From assembly GCA_033557465.1 (NCBI GenBank), contig CM066048.1, forward strand, positions 12,810,305 through 12,874,304: DNA of 64,000 nt. Reading direction: 5' to 3'. Under the pieces are notes generated by a model. That model was not told the origin of the DNA, searched no databases, and worked only from the letters and a program-made list of their open reading frames with translations. Positions within the stretch are counted from its first letter, which is position 1. Every line of letters begins with the position of its first letter. The position numbers and the translations under genes are program-made. The stretch comes from Ichthyophis bannanicus (taxonomy: Eukaryota; Chordata; Amphibia; Gymnophiona; Ichthyophiidae). Of this stretch, positions 1-11,116 are shown piece by piece.

Positions 1-509
1 AACTATATACACACCAGTAAACACGAGTTGCAGAGGTATAGTGATAGCTGGTTCTCTTATCTATTTACAAGATGCATCTTGAAAAAAGGAAGGATTAAAG
101 AATTTGGGTGGTAGAAAGGAGGATTGATGAACTGGAAGTATTGTTGTTGAAGGGTGTATTAAAGTATTCCACGAATAGAAGTGTCTTTAATTCCTTGCGG
201 AAAGTTAGGAGGTCTTTGATTTCTCTGAGATGTTTGGGTATCACATTCCAGAGTGTGGGGGCTGTAAAACTAAAAGCTCTATTGCTTGTAAGTTGTTTAG
301 TTTTTCATATAAAGGATGGTATTTTTAGTAAGTTTTCTGTGCATTTCCTTCTGTGCCTAATGTCTTTTTGAGATTGTATTAGAGTGAATAGGTAGGAGGG
401 GGAGAGATATCATTGTACAGTTTGAAGACAGTGATTAATTGCTTATACTTTATTCTGGAGGCTATTGGGAGCCAGTGGAGGTCATATAGGATAGGTGTAA
501 TATGTTCAG
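1..509 (-). mobile_element. LINE A, copy 1: C-terminal RT-linked region (L2/CR1 group)
   Basis: Read on the minus strand this stretch encodes the C-terminal part of a non-LTR retrotransposon ORF2, including the hallmark HITPIL...LHWLPI...RIKYK segment just downstream of the RT thumb. The frame is broken by small indels and there is no intact ORF. The plus-strand 87-residue frame at 108-371 is only its antisense shadow. The window starts inside the element; the 3' end is visible only in the second copy, near 17858. A plus-strand CR1 interrupts it at about 510, and LINE A resumes at about 4113. The CR1/L2-group assignment rests on the HWLPI-type motif and on RT motifs further along. Confidence 0.75.
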
Positions 510-1025
510 ATGACTAAGACAGCCATCAAAGTTGGTGATTCGATCATTAGGCATGTAGATAGCTGGGTGGCTGGTGGACGTGAGGATCGCCTGGTAACAT
601 GCCTGCCTGGTGCGAAGGTAGCGGACCTCACGCGCCACCTAGATAAGGTCTTAGATAGTGCTGGGGAGGAGTCTGCTGTCTTGGTACATGTCGGTACCAA
701 TGACATAGGAAAATGTGGTAGGGAGGTTCTGGAGGCTAAATTTAGGCTTTTAGGTAGGAAGTTGAAATCCAGAACTTCCAGGGTAGCGTTCTCCAAAATG
801 CTTCCTGTTCCACGCGCAGGACCCAAAAGGCAGGCAGAGCTCTGGAGTCTCAATGCGTGGATGAGACAATGGTGCAGAGATGAGGGTTTTGGATTTGTTA
901 GGAACTGGGGAACATTCTGGGGAAAGGAGGGGCTCTTCCGAAGGGATGGGCTTCACCTTAACCGGGATGGAACCAGCCTGCTGGCATTAACTTTTAAAAA
1001 GGGGATAGAGCATCTTTTGAACTAG
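510..1025 (+). CDS. CR1 ORF1 C-terminal SGNH/GDSL-type esterase domain
   Basis: This 171-residue frame has the hydrolase blocks of the SGNH fold: GDS at residues 9-11 (catalytic serine), PGA at 33-35, GTND at 62-65, and DGLH at 146-149 (catalytic Asp/His). Esterase domains of this kind form the C-terminal half of ORF1p in CR1-clade LINEs, where they are thought to help handle the ribonucleoprotein. The N-terminal half of ORF1 is absent because the element is 5'-truncated. The first ATG lies at the junction with LINE A, so the frame may be fortuitously started. It ends in a stop about 200 bases before the ORF2 remnant. Although intact here and in the second copy, it sits in a dead element. Confidence 0.8.
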   Translation: MTKTAIKVGDSIIRHVDSWVAGGREDRLVTCLPGAKVADLTRHLDKVLDSAGEESAVLVHVGTNDIGKCGREVLEAKFRLLGRKLKSRTSRVAFSKMLPVPRAGPKRQAELWSLNAWMRQWCRDEGFGFVRNWGTFWGKEGLFRRDGLHLNRDGTSLLALTFKKGIEHLLN

Positions 1026-1199
1026 ATAATAGGGGAAAGCCGACAGTCGCCCAAGAGCGCATGGTTCGGAAGAATGTATCCTTGAAGGATACTACCAAAA
1101 GCAGAGAGGTTTCAATAATGACAAAAGTAGCCCAAATGCCCTTGAGTATGGAGCAGACAGAGCTTAAAGATCCCAAATTACCCATGCCTACCAATAGCC

Positions 1200-3932
1200 A
1201 AATTAATATCAATAAAATAGTCTCTAAAATGCTTGTATGCAAACGCTAGAAGTCTAAAAAATAAGATGGGAGAGTTAGAATATATAGCACTAAATGAGAG
1301 GTTAGATATCATTGGAATATCAGAGACATGGTGGAAGGAGGACAACCAGTGGGACACTGTGATACCTAGGTACAAACTATATCATAATGATAGAGCTGAT
1401 CAATTTGCTGGAGGGGTTGAACTCTATGTTAGAGAGGGCATTGAGTCAGAAAGGATTAAAGTTTTGCAGGAAACAAAATTTGCAGTAGAATCTCTATGGA
1501 TTGAAATTCCATGTAAACAGGGGAAGGCGATGGCAGTGGGGGTGCACTATTAACCGCCTGACCAGAATGAACAAATGGATGATGAAATGCTCAAAGAAAT
1601 AAAGGAAGCTAACAAAAGTTACAGCGCAGTAATAATGGGTGATTTCAATTACCCCAGTATCGACTGGGTCAGTGTCACGGCAGGATATGCTAGGGAGATA
1701 AAGTTCCTAGATGAAATAAATGACTGCTTCTTGGAGCAGCTGGTTCATGAACCGACCAGAGGGGAAGCCATATTAGACCTAGTCCTTAGTGGAACACCAG
1801 ATCTAGTGCAAGAGATAAGGGTTTTGGGGCCACTTGGCAATAATGATCATAGCATGATCACATTTGATTTAATTAGTGGAGGAGGGATAGTAAGGAAATA
1901 AACAGTACTACCTTTTAACTTTCAAAAGGGAGACTATGATAAAATGAGGAAAATAGTTAAGAAAAACTAAGAGGAGCAGTTGCAAAGGTTAAAGACTTAT
2001 ATCAAGCTTGGGTGTTGTTGAAAACTACTATCTTGGAAGCCCAGACCAGCTGCATTCCACGCTTTAAGAAAAGTGGAAGGAAGTCCAAAAAACTGCCAGC
2101 ATGGTTTAAAGGTGAGGTCAGAGAGGCTGTTGTTGCCAAAAAAGCATCTTTCAGGAAATGGAAAAAAGAGCCCAACGACGAAACCTGGAAACAGCACAAG
2201 CACTGGGAAGTCAAATGCAAGGCATTGATAAGGCAGGCAAAGGGAGAATTTGAGAAGAAGCTTGCTGCGGAAGCAAGAACGTGAAATTAAGACTTTTTCA
2301 AGTACATTCGTAGCAAAAAACCTGTGAGAGAGTCAGTTGGTCCATTAGATGATAGAGAGGTTAAAGGGGCACTAAGGGGCCACAAGGTGATAGCAGAGAG
2401 ACTGAATGAATTCTTTGCTTCGGTCTTTACTGAGGAAGATGAAGGGATGTTACCCATGACTGAAGTGGTATTTAAAGGTGATGCTATGGAAGAATTGAAA
2501 GAAATATCGATACACCGGTAAGATGTATTACAACTATTTGATAAACTGACGAGTAGCAAATCACCTGGACCAGATGGTATACATCCAAGGGTGTTGAAAG
2601 AACTGAAATATGAGATTGCAGACCTGCTATTAGTAATCTGTGAACTATCATTAAAATCATCTCTAATACCTAAAGATTGGAGGATCACCAATGTAACTCC
2701 AATTTTTAAAAAGGGTTCCAGGGGTGATCCGGGAAACTACAGACTGGTGAGCCTGATGTCAGTACCGGGAAAAATGGTAGAAACCATAATAAAGAATAAA
2801 ATTGCTCAGAATGTAGATAGTCAGGGCCTAATGGGAGACAGCCAAAATGGCTTTAGACAATGAAGATCTTGTCTTACTAATCTGTTATGTTTTTTTGAAG
2901 GTGTGAATAAAAGGTGGACAAAGGTGAGTTGGTTGATTTAGTGTATCTAGACTTTCAGAAAGCCTTTGACAAGGTCCCTCATCAGAGATTTTTGGCAAAA
3001 CTAGAGTCATGGGAGGCAGTGTACTCTTGTGGATCAGGAACTGGTTAAAAGATAGAAAGCAGAGGGTAGGGCTAAATGGCCAATTTTCCCAATGGAGAAA
3101 GGTGAATAGTGGTGTACCCCAGGGATCTGTGCTGGGTCTGTTGCTTTTTGACATATTCATAAATGACCTGGAAAGTGGAATAACGAGTGAGGTTAACAAA
3201 TTTGCAGATGACACAGAACTATTTAAAGTTGTTAAAACCCAAGAGGATTGTGGAAAATTGCAAGAGGATCTTGATAAATTGGAAGACTGGGCATCAAAAT
3301 GGCAGATGAAATTTAATGTGGACAAGTGCAAAGTTATGCACCTAGGGAAGAACAACCCAAACAATGGTTACACGATGCAAGGTTCTGCATTAGGAACCAC
3401 CACCCAGGAAAATGTTTTAGGCGTCATTGTGGATAAGGAATAAAAAATAAAACAAAAGATTATTATAATGCCTCTATATCGTTCCATGGTGAGACCGCAC
3501 CTTGAATATTGTGTGCAATTCTGGTCGCCGTATCTTAAAAAGGATATAGCGTTATTAGAAAAGGTTCAGAGAAGAGCCACTAAAATGGTAAAGGGGATGT
3601 AAGGATACTCCTATGAAGAAAGGCTAAAAAGGTTAGGGCTCTTTAACCTGGAAAAGAGACGGCTGAGGGGAGATATGATAGAAGTCTATAAATTAATGAA
3701 CGGAGTGGAACAGGTAAACGTAGATCGATTGTTTACGTTATCAGAATATAGAAAGACCAGGGGACATGCAATGAAGCTACAGGGTATACTATTTAAGACT
3801 AATAGAAAAAAATATTTTTTCACTCAACGTGTAATCAAACTCTGGAATTTGTTATCGGAGGATGTAGTAAAGGCTGTTAGTGTAGCTGGTTTAAAAAAGG
3901 TTTGGACAAGTTCCTGGAGGAAATGTCCATAA
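1200..3932 (+). pseudogene. CR1 ORF2 (endonuclease-RT), multiply frame-shifted
   Basis: Successive frames spell a CR1 ORF2. The APE endonuclease starts near 1233 (ARSLKNK, ISETWW), continues at 1575-1901 (MGDFNYP, NNDHSMI), then a linker follows. RT spans about 2540-3443 ([36 protein letters not shown]), and a C-terminal CR1 domain runs to 3932 ([25 protein letters not shown]). The RT catalytic box is FADD rather than the usual YADD. At least five stops or frameshifts break it, for example after 1553, 1901, 2284, 2521 and 2863. About 60-100 codons are missing near 3443, compared with the CR1 tail at 63383-63970. Confidence 0.85.
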
Positions 3933-4112
3933 ACCATTATTAAGAAAGGACCCAGGATATCAATGCTTGACCCAGTACAAGCATTGTGGAACCTGTATCT
4001 TTTGGGGAAACTGCTAGGAACGTATGATCTAGATTGGCCACTGTTGGAAACAGGATACTGGGCTTGATGGACCTTGGTCTGACCCAGTATGGCATATCTT
4101 ATGTTCTTATGT

Positions 4113-5335
4113 AGGTTAGCTTTGGTGATTATCCTGGCAGTGACATTTTGTGCAAGTTGGAGTGTGTGTATAGATTTTTTTGGAATGCCTTGAAGTATAC
4201 CATTACAGAAATCTGGATGAGGATTTATTAGTGCCTGGACTACTGTTTGAAAATTGTAGGGGTTGAGAATTGGTCTAAGACGTTGAATGGTTTTTCATTT
4301 ATAAAGTACTGTTCTAGCAGTAGATGTAATCTGAGATGTCATATTGAGAGCTTTGTCAATAATGACACTGAGATATCTTTCTTTGTGTTTGATTTTTTTT
4401 AGTGCCATCAAGTCGGTGTTGACTCATAGCAACCCAGCTACCTCTGAGTTTTCTTGGCAATGAAGTAGATTGCCAGAGCTTTTCTTCTGAGGCAATGAAG
4501 GGTAAGGTGACTTGCCCAAGGTCACAGGGAGTGCCAGTGGGAATTGAACCCTTGATCGTCTGGTTATTAGGCAGTGGCTCTAACCACTCTGCATCTCCTC
4601 CTCTTGTGTTTGATAGGCAAGTCTATATTGTGAAGTTTGAAGGTAATCGGTGGAGTAAAATTCTGATTTCTTGTAGTGAATAGAATCTCTGGGTTTTTTT
4701 TAATTAATTTGTAAATTGTTTTTGTTCAGCCATGATTCAGCTTCACATATACAGTCAGTGATGCTGTTAAATTGTGGGATTTTTATGCCGACTGGAGCAT
4801 AAACTATTATGTCATCTGCGTAAATGTGAAAATTTATTTTACGTTTGATGAATATGTCTCAAATCGGTTGCAGATATAAGTTAAACAGTAGAGCAGTATT
4901 CCTTGTTCTTGTGGGAAGATGGAGGAGGAATCTTGGTTAATTTTGACATATAGTGAGCGGTTTGAGATGTAGGACTGGAACCATTTTAGGGCAATTCCAG
5001 CAACTCCTAGGTGAGCTAGCCTATGCATGAGGATGGTATGGTCGACATTGTGAAATGCGGCGGAGACATCCAAGAAGATCATGATATAGGCTTGAGTTGG
5101 GTTATCAAGACCACAGATAAGGGTGTCGAATAAGGGTTTCCTCTCCATGATAAGGACGGAAACCATACTGGTAGTGTTAAGTGAGGCATTAGTGTCTATG
5201 TAGTCTTGAAGCTGCAATTGAATGATTTTTTCAATAATCTTCACAATGAATGGGATACTGGATATAGGTCTATATGAGGAAGGCTCACTTCTACTAAGGC
5301 TATTGGTTTTTAGCAGTGGGCGGATGATAGTTTAA
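4113..5335 (-). pseudogene. LINE A, copy 1: reverse transcriptase segment
   Basis: Minus-strand frames encode the RT core and thumb of LINE A. The thumb, NPHPDFCNGILQGIP-like, lies near 4150-4250. The RT core is in a 136-residue frame at 4834-5244 with SAAFHNVDHTILMHRL, the domain A region of CR1/L2-type RTs (usual aspartate of the FD pair replaced by H), and SYISNRS further on. Stops and frameshifts separate the pieces. A tRNA-derived SINE interrupts it at 4394-4603, and a solo LTR ends the segment at 5340. Confidence 0.7.
4394..4603 (-). mobile_element. tRNA-derived SINE (family S1), copy 1
   Basis: On the minus strand a tRNA-like head shows an A box (AGAGTGGTTAGAGC) and a B box (GGGTTCAATTCCCA). 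A body with GACCTTGGGCAAGTCAC follows, then a TTGATGGCACT end and a short A-tail (the T-run at 4394). An 11-bp direct repeat TTGTGTTTGAT flanks it at 4383-4393 and 4604-4614. This gives the exact insertion borders in LINE A. It is shared with copy 2 at 32322-32531. Confidence 0.8.
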
Positions 5336-5339
5336 GAGC

Positions 5340-6861
5340 TGTCAGACGGCTGCCTGGGTGAGAACCTTCACAGTCTCGGCAAGTGCATATTTCTATATGA
5401 TTTGCCATGTATTGTGGGCAATGTAGTTCATTCACACCAGACACAGCTGCTGACAATAATTTAGTTGTGCTCTTGGGTAAAGCCAATAAGATATTTATTT
5501 ATGGGGTTATTTCTCCCAACACAGATATGCTTGGTAGCACATAAATTAGGTTACTTGCTTTCAGTGTTAACTTGGAAAAACAAAGTCAAAATCAGGAAAA
5601 CAACAAATGAAAAGCCACAAAGCAAGAAACAAACTGTTCTTTTCAGATTAACTTCTGATTACTTCCCACACAGATTCAGAAGTGATTCTCTCCTAGCTCA
5701 CAAGCAATTAGGTGAGGCTTAATTGCTAGCAGTCACCAGCTGAAACCCCTTAGCTGGCTTGCCTTCCACTGTGTGGGTCAAATCCTGCTTCAGGAGCTTT
5801 TCTGGGTAGATTAAAGAACAAATTTGTATTTCTTTGTGATGGTTGCTGTACTTTATAACAGAAAGTTACCAACGGAGTTTAGACAGAGAACAGTCCATAT
5901 AAATAGGATCTTCATCTGCTATTATTCCCCCTTGTTCAACAAGCATGGGTTCAATATCATGGATTGGCACAGATGAATCTCTCAATGGAGCATTTTCAGG
6001 AGAATACTTGTTTCCCTGCTGTCTTTCAAGGTTATAGCTAGGGCATAGATCAGTGTTCATACCTGAGCTTCCATTGCTGCTAGAGTTCCTCTCTATATAG
6101 CCTGGCCAGTATGTAGTCCAGTTCTTATGTCCAGCCTTCCAATCCAGATCCCTGGACACTGGATCTCTCTTCACATACCTTCTGGCACGGGTCTTAGGGT
6201 CCCTTCCACGTGCAGCCGTCTCCCTCACAGGTAGCCTCTGGTGATTCCTAGCTCTGCAGCACCATTCCTCTGGCTTTCCCCAGTCCAATGGTGTATGCTG
6301 GCCCTTGGAATACCTCCCAGTATACGTACTGCTTTGGACTCTTCTAGACCTCTCAAAGGTTTTTGTCCTCTTTCTTCCAGAGGGTTTCCTTGCCTCTCTG
6401 TCCGTCCGGTTTGGCTTCTGCTTCTGATGATCCTTCAGATGAAACTGATGATCCTTCTCTGTATATCCAAGGTGATCATGAAGATGGTCATCTGTAGAAT
6501 AAACTCTACTCTTATTCTGCCTAGATGAGTGCTCCTCCCTAACACAACGCAGCTGTGCTGAATCAGGCCTTGCCCTTTGAGATGAGTGTTCCATCCTAGC
6601 ACAGCGCAGCTGTGCTGAATCAAGCCCTGCCCTTTGCAATGAGTGCTTGGGGATTACCTCATAGCCCTTTTGATTGAACACACGTTTTCTCACTTCAGCT
6701 CCTCTCATGGCTGTTGGAAACCTGGTGCTTTCTGGGAGTGGTAGTCTTTTATGGCAAAATTCTGTTTTCTCATTTCTACCAGCACTGACAGGTTGCTTGT
6801 TCAGAGACACTTCACCTTTTCTATAGCCCCTTCCTGAGCTATGATAAGCTTCCTTATCACA
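5340..6861 (-). mobile_element. Solo LTR, subfamily B, copy 1
   Basis: A 1522-bp solo LTR in minus orientation, bounded by TG...CA termini (TGTGATAAGG and GTCTGACA on its own strand). It is flanked by a perfect 4-bp target duplication GAGC at 5336-5339 and 6862-6865. It is diverged from, but clearly homologous to, the LTRs of the Gypsy-type element at 22135-29859. No internal region remains, so LTR-LTR recombination is the likely origin. It is inserted in LINE A. An identical-length copy in the same site lies at 33269-34790. It contains a long conserved ORF beginning at its first base. Confidence 0.88.
5866..6861 (-). CDS. U3-encoded basic protein (LTR ORF), subfamily B
   Basis: The frame is open from LTR base 1 (Cys-Asp-Lys-Glu-Ala) for 331 codons. 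No ATG sits at the LTR start; the first internal start-like codon (GTG) is at 6810, so expression as a read-through product from pol is a better fit than independent initiation. The product is rich in Arg, Lys, Gln, Ser and Trp. It has an arginine-rich block (GRKRTKTFERSRR) resembling a nuclear-localisation or RNA-binding motif, and an acidic, hydrophobic C-terminus ending MDCSLSKLRW. A 19-residue unit around HSLQRAGLDSAQLRC is duplicated in tandem, unlike in subfamilies A and C. I recognise no known domain. Conservation across diverged LTRs argues that it was a real protein. Confidence 0.65.
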   Translation of the reverse strand, partial: CDKEAYHSSGRGYRKGEVSLNKQPVSAGRNEKTEFCHKRLPLPESTRFPTAMRGAEVRKRVFNQKGYEVIPKHSLQRAGLDSAQLRCARMEHSSQRARPDSAQLRCVREEHSSRQNKSRVYSTDDHLHDHLGYTEKDHQFHLKDHQKQKPNRTDREARKPSGRKRTKTFERSRRVQSSTYTGRYSKGQHTPLDWGKPEEWCCRARNHQRLPVRETAARGRDPKTRARRYVKRDPVSRDLDWKAGHKNWTTYWPGYIERNSSSNGSSGMNTDLCPSYNLERQQGNKYSPENAPLRDSSVPIHDIEPMLVEQGGIIADEDPIYMDCSLSKLRW

Positions 6862-6865
6862 GAGC

Positions 6866-7897
6866 TTCAGGAAAAATGCCTTGAATAAGGGATTGAGTCA
6901 CAATGTTTAGAATCACTGGTGCTAGTTCTGCTTTAACCGCCTTGATCCAGGATACTGGACAGGGGTCTACGTGGATTTTGGTGATGGTTTCTAGAAGTTG
7001 CTTTTCCTTTATGAGGTAGAAGGTGTGCCAAGAGTTGGATGATTGCTGCGGCTCAATACTAGAGAGTATTGTAGGAGCATTTTTGCTCTTCAGCTTTGGT
7101 GCCAGGTGGTCCGCTATGGATTGGGCACTAATATCTGGACAGTTAGGTTTGTATGTGATTTGGTTAAAGATTTTACTATATCAAAAAGTTCCCTAGGGTG
7201 ATTGATAGCTTTGTTGAGTAAGGTAGTATGGTAGTCTCTCTTTGCTTTAAGGATTGCCTCCTTATGGGTGTTTAGTTTTGTGTTGTATTGTTCTCTATTT
7301 TCTGGTATTTTGTTCACTCTCCATTTTTTTCTAGCTTATGTAGGGATTTCTTGAGGGTGTAAAGATTTTTGGTGTACCATTTCTCTGACTGTTTTCTATG
7401 AAATCTCATAGGAAGAGAAGGGAGTATAGCTGCCTTTCTTATTGTTGAAGTCATTTTCTATGGCATCATTTAGATTGTGAGTTTGAGTGTGCATGAGGGA
7501 AGCTACTTCAGAAAGGAAAGAATTCTTGTTAAATTTTTTGCATATCGGTGTATAATGGGCTGAAGTGTGTTTTGATTCTGTTATGAAAGGAATGATAGTG
7601 GACATTCTCATTATAAAATGGTCAGACCAAGGCACGGGGCTGGCGGATGGGAAAGTGAATTGAGGGTGTGCGGCTAGAGACCTGGGACAGAATATTAAAT
7701 CTAGAGTGTTACCTTTCAAGTGAGTAGGCTGTTTTATTATTTGTATGAAATCTAGTTCTTGCATAAGATCTAGGAAATCAGTGGATTGTTGTGGAGTGAG
7801 GGATGCTAAATTAAAATCTCCTAGGATAATGTTGGGGGGGGGTGTTGGGGGGGGCACAGGCAGAGTCAAGGATGGTAGATAGGTTGAGGTGATTATT
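6866..7897 (-). pseudogene. LINE A, copy 1: endonuclease and linker, cut at duplication border
   Basis: The minus-strand frame at 7396-7869 carries the end of an APE endonuclease (LGDFNLASL, KGNTLDLIF, PWSDHFIM), and the one at 7114-7317 a linker typical of the region before RT. The GDFN and SDH motifs are catalytic residues of this endonuclease family. Similarity to copy 2 stops at 7897, after GGACAGTC. Copy 2 runs on through the rest of the endonuclease to about 36400, so copy 1 is truncated here by a rearrangement rather than by the LINE's own end. Confidence 0.75.
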
Positions 7898-9660
7898 ATT
7901 GGACAGTCAGTAAAGTCGTAGTTTGGAATGCTTTCAAATAATAGTTCACATTTACATCTTCCAATAAAACATATGTTTCAAATAAATACAGCAGCCAAGC
8001 TGGAAACCCAAAACTGTTGGTCTGCATTTTTAGAAGAGAAATAACAGGATGAAGAACAGCTTTGCCCCCTATTTTCCACTCCACCATCTGCTTGGCCAAA
8101 TGTGCTGAGAGCTCGGAGGGGCATCAAGGATCCTCAATTCAGTTTTATTGAATATGTGCGTGAGAAGGAACTTACGTTTAGTCGTCTCTGCTCTGCCAAA
8201 TGTTTTCTCTTCTGGAGTGATGAGGCTTTATAAGGCCGTCCTTGGCAAGCTGTGAAACTGTTTTCTTCCTAGTACTGAAAAGTAAGAATTTCGTGATCCC
8301 TGGTGGGGTAAGGAATGTGCAAAAAGGTTAAAAACAGAGAACATGGACAGCCCCCTGCCAATTTGCTTTTTGGCCCAGAACTGGAAATTATTGCACAATC
8401 AAAGCAGCTGTTAGGTTATCTGTGCAGTGCTGCTGTGCTAGAGGAAGTGATGGTCTCTTCCCATAGTAATGGCAGGTTGGCGAATGCTGCACTGAAACCC
8501 GTCTCCACAGACCATGAGTTGCCTTACGCAGAGCCGCTTCCTGCGGGGAGACCAGTTTGCTCTGGCTTCTAATGGCGCTTTAAATGCAGACGTTTTGCTC
8601 CCCGATGCTGTAAGTATCCAGCATGCAAATACGTTTTATGCAAAACGTCTGCGCTAAACAAGGAGAGCAAGCCAGACGCATGCACAGAGTCAGCAGCATC
8701 TACATCTTACAGAACAGTTTGGCGCCTTTGTCATCGGCTCACGACCTTGAGTCATCTTTGAACTCTTGTCTCTCTTTCTCTACATGGATCTAACAGATGG
8801 CTAAAGCTGTCATTTCTTTCTCTACATCCGAAGATACTACCAAGACCCTTAGCCGCTCTCAAGTCACCTACTGTCTAGATTACTGCATCCTCAGTGGTCT
8901 CCCTCTGAATCCCTGTGATGGCCACGTGCTCCTGCCTCCATCTTTCAAAACGGCAGTGCCAGATCCCATGTAGTGCATCCCAACCAGACGCAAATTGTGC
9001 TAGCTTGCTCATCAACAACGGATGCAAAATGCAGAAGCACAATGCATCTGATAATGCACAAAATATCAAGAACAGGATTTAAACAAAAAGCTCATAACTA
9101 AAGCATTATGAAGAGAGTAAAATAGCAAAGAACTGGAAGTAGATTGCCCCAAAATGTATACTTTTTCCCTGCTGTATTTTGGGAAGTCGGAGAATGTCAA
9201 GATTTGCTATCTACTGTGGTGAAACCAGTTGATTTGCCAAGAATTGAGCAAACGGGGGAAGTTTGGATTTACAGTAGTGCGTGCCTTTTGCAGCAGTAGT
9301 TTAATGTGAGGAATTTTCCCATCCCTGGAGGGTTTACAGGCTAAATTTGTACCTGAGGCAATGGAGGCTTAAGTGACTTCCCCAAAGTCACAAGAAAGGA
9401 GCAGAATCTGCACTGGAGGGGTGGTGGACAGCGCATGTTTGTTTATTTAACAATATGTTTTATACCACTTTATCTGAAAGCCAGAGTCGAAAGCGTTAGT
9501 GAAGGAAGAGTGAGAAGGGGCAACTAACTTGGGAAGGTACAGAGAACGGTCATAGGGTTGTGACTGTTTGCAAGACATTTATAATAGCCATGCTAGTCCT
9601 TCTCACAGGAAATGCCCCTGTTTAACCTCTAGTAGTGATCCACGCCAGCAACAAACAACT
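7898..9660. other. Unassigned stretch, mostly no recognisable feature
   Basis: No convincing gene is visible. Short frames here lack family motifs. Around 8855-8990 the plus strand gives QVTYCLDYCILSGLPLN, a worn version of the CR1/L2 RT-thumb motif (usually DYCN), so an old LINE fragment is likely. A hairpin is listed separately at 8586-8652. Near 9345-9420 a GAGGCAATGGAGG...AAGTGACTT segment resembles the body of the tRNA SINE family seen at 4394. Confidence 0.4.
8586..8652. repeat. Inverted repeat, 13-bp arms
   Basis: GCAGACGTTTTGC at 8586-8598 pairs perfectly with GCAAAACGTCTGC at 8640-8652. The 41-base loop contains a further GCATGC palindrome. It may be the core of a small foldback element. 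No target duplication was identified. Confidence 0.5.
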
Positions 9661-9664
9661 TAAC

Positions 9665-9990
9665 ATAGAGGGATTGGGACTGGAGGAGGACTGATACTGG
9701 GGAGCTAGGACTGGAAATAGGCTGATGATGGGGGATGGGGGTTCTGGAAGGGACTGGGACTGGAGGAGGACTGATACTGGGGAGCTAGGACTGGAAATAG
9801 GCTGATGATGGGGGGACTGGGAGGGAGCTGATGCTGGGAGGGACTGGAGGACTGATACTGGGGAGCTAGGACTGGAAATAGGCTGATGATGGGGGGACTG
9901 GGAGGGAGCTGATGCTGGGAGGGACTGGGACTGATACTGAGGAGCTAAGACTGGAAACGGGCTGATGCTGGGGGATGGGGAGAATGGGAA
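9665..9990 (+). repeat. G-rich minisatellite array 1
   Basis: Tandem, imperfect copies of units such as GGACTGATACTGGGGAGCTA and GGACTGGAAATAGGCTGATG, interspersed with runs of G. The array is about 330 bp. A longer array of the same unit type lies at 14866-16440. Both are followed by homologous downstream sequence, so the minisatellite is part of a dispersed composite repeat. Confidence 0.8.
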
Positions 9991-11116
9991 TGGAAGGGAG
10001 CAGATGCTGGGAAGGCTGGAACTGAAAGGGAGCGGAGCTGGGGATGTGGCTGGGGGGACAAAACAAGAAACTGGGGGAGTGAGGATTGAGAGGAGAACAG
10101 ATATTTTGTGTGGGAGGGAAGAAAAAGGTCATATGGAGGGAAGAGTTGAAAGAGAGAGGCATAAGAGTGAATGCTGGGGTAAGAAGGAGGAAAGGCAGGG
10201 TTAATGAATAGCTAAGAAGGAAAGTCCCTGGTTGGTGGAAGGGATGTAGGAGGCACAGAGGGGAATAAGAGGCTAGCGAAGGAGTGAGATGAGAAAGGGG
10301 GGAGGGGGGGCTGGGCTGGAGGTTAGAAGAGGAGATGGAAAGTTGTGAGGTGAAAAGTCAAAAGGGGATTGAGGACGGAGGGTTGAAATTGAGTAGACTG
10401 AGTAAAGAAAGAAATGGAGAAAAGAACAAAAAGCAAAAGATCAGTATGTCAGAGGCAGATGTAGACAGAAAATGGGGAAAAAATAGGAAAAGAGAATAAA
10501 GGACAAATGGACAGCAGACAATGGAGAGTTAGCAGAAGACACAAAGAACGCAGAGGAGAGAGACTGGGGCAATTGCGACTGAAAAATAAAATGCCCAAAC
10601 AGCAAAAGGTAGAAAAAGTATTTTATTTTGAATTTATTAACTGGAATATGTCTACTCTGGGAAATGTGCTCTGATGTCTTTGTGCTTTGTTCAGTATAAG
10701 AGGACATTAATTTCATAGTTTAATTTTTACGGTGTTGTGATGCATTCAAAGTTTGGCTTTGGGGGTTCCCAGTTCAATTATTGTCTTCATATTTTTAAAT
10801 CGTGATCCCTTGTTCTGTATTTGGTGACAGTCTGTCTGTTTTGCGTGTATGACAGAACTGTGCTATTCTGTTCATCTAGTTTCTGTGTAGTAGACCCATT
10901 TGTTCTCGTTTCCCAATAAGAGATGTATTGGTTTAATATTTGCAGTGCTGCCTTTTGATAAATGGGGTTAGGTGTTGTGTGAGTCTTGGTAGTGCTGTTA
11001 TGATATGGCGGGTTTGTGTGCAGATTCAGCCAGTTTTGTCCCATTATATGCAAAAGTGATAGATCTGATTGATTTGGGGAAATTAGTGGAACTATTTGAA
11101 ATACAAATAAGAGCAT
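9991..11116 (+). repeat. Flank of minisatellite composite repeat, copy 1
   Basis: Sequence downstream of array 1 (for example AGGACAAATGGACAGCAGAC near 10500, TTGAATTTATTAACTGGAAT near 10630 and TTTGGCTTTGGGGGTTCCCA near 10755) recurs in the same order at about 16850-17400. Copy 1 lacks the 200-bp insertion found in copy 2 at about 16650-16850. Minus-strand frames at its right end (LQILNQYIS near 10920) recur near 17340, but I recognise no protein family. The class of this repeat is unknown. Confidence 0.6.

Larger units (their letters stand above)
510..4112 (+). mobile_element. CR1 LINE (copy 1), 5'-truncated, inserted in LINE A
   Basis: This is a 3.6-kb CR1-type non-LTR retrotransposon. 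It holds an esterase-bearing ORF1 end, then endonuclease, RT and C-terminal ORF2 segments, and a typical CR1 3' end (GGGCTTGATGGACC followed by a CTTATGTTCTTATG tail). Full-length CR1 elements are usually about 4.5 kb, so the 5' end is missing. It interrupts minus-strand LINE A between its NVTAR-like and HITPIL-like coding segments. The copy at 18513-22112 sits in the same site and shares most disabling mutations, so the two were duplicated together as DNA and do not represent two independent insertions. Confidence 0.85.

Noticed and set aside
108..371. 87-codon plus-strand frame, repeated at 18113-18376
   Set aside because: Antisense of the LINE A C-terminal region, which is recognisable on the minus strand.
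506..853. 115-codon minus-strand frame, repeated at 18509-18856
   Set aside because: Antisense shadow of the CR1 ORF1 esterase frame; no family features of its own.
4495..4683. 62-codon frame, repeated at 32423-32611
   Set aside because: Lies across a minus-strand SINE and its flank; no coding evidence.
6241..6528. 95-codon plus-strand frame in the solo LTR, also at 34170-34457 and 50254-50484
   Set aside because: Antisense of the U3 frame; it changes length and content between subfamilies.
9965..10204. 79-codon Gly/Glu-rich frame
   Set aside because: Purine-rich minisatellite flank; composition explains it.
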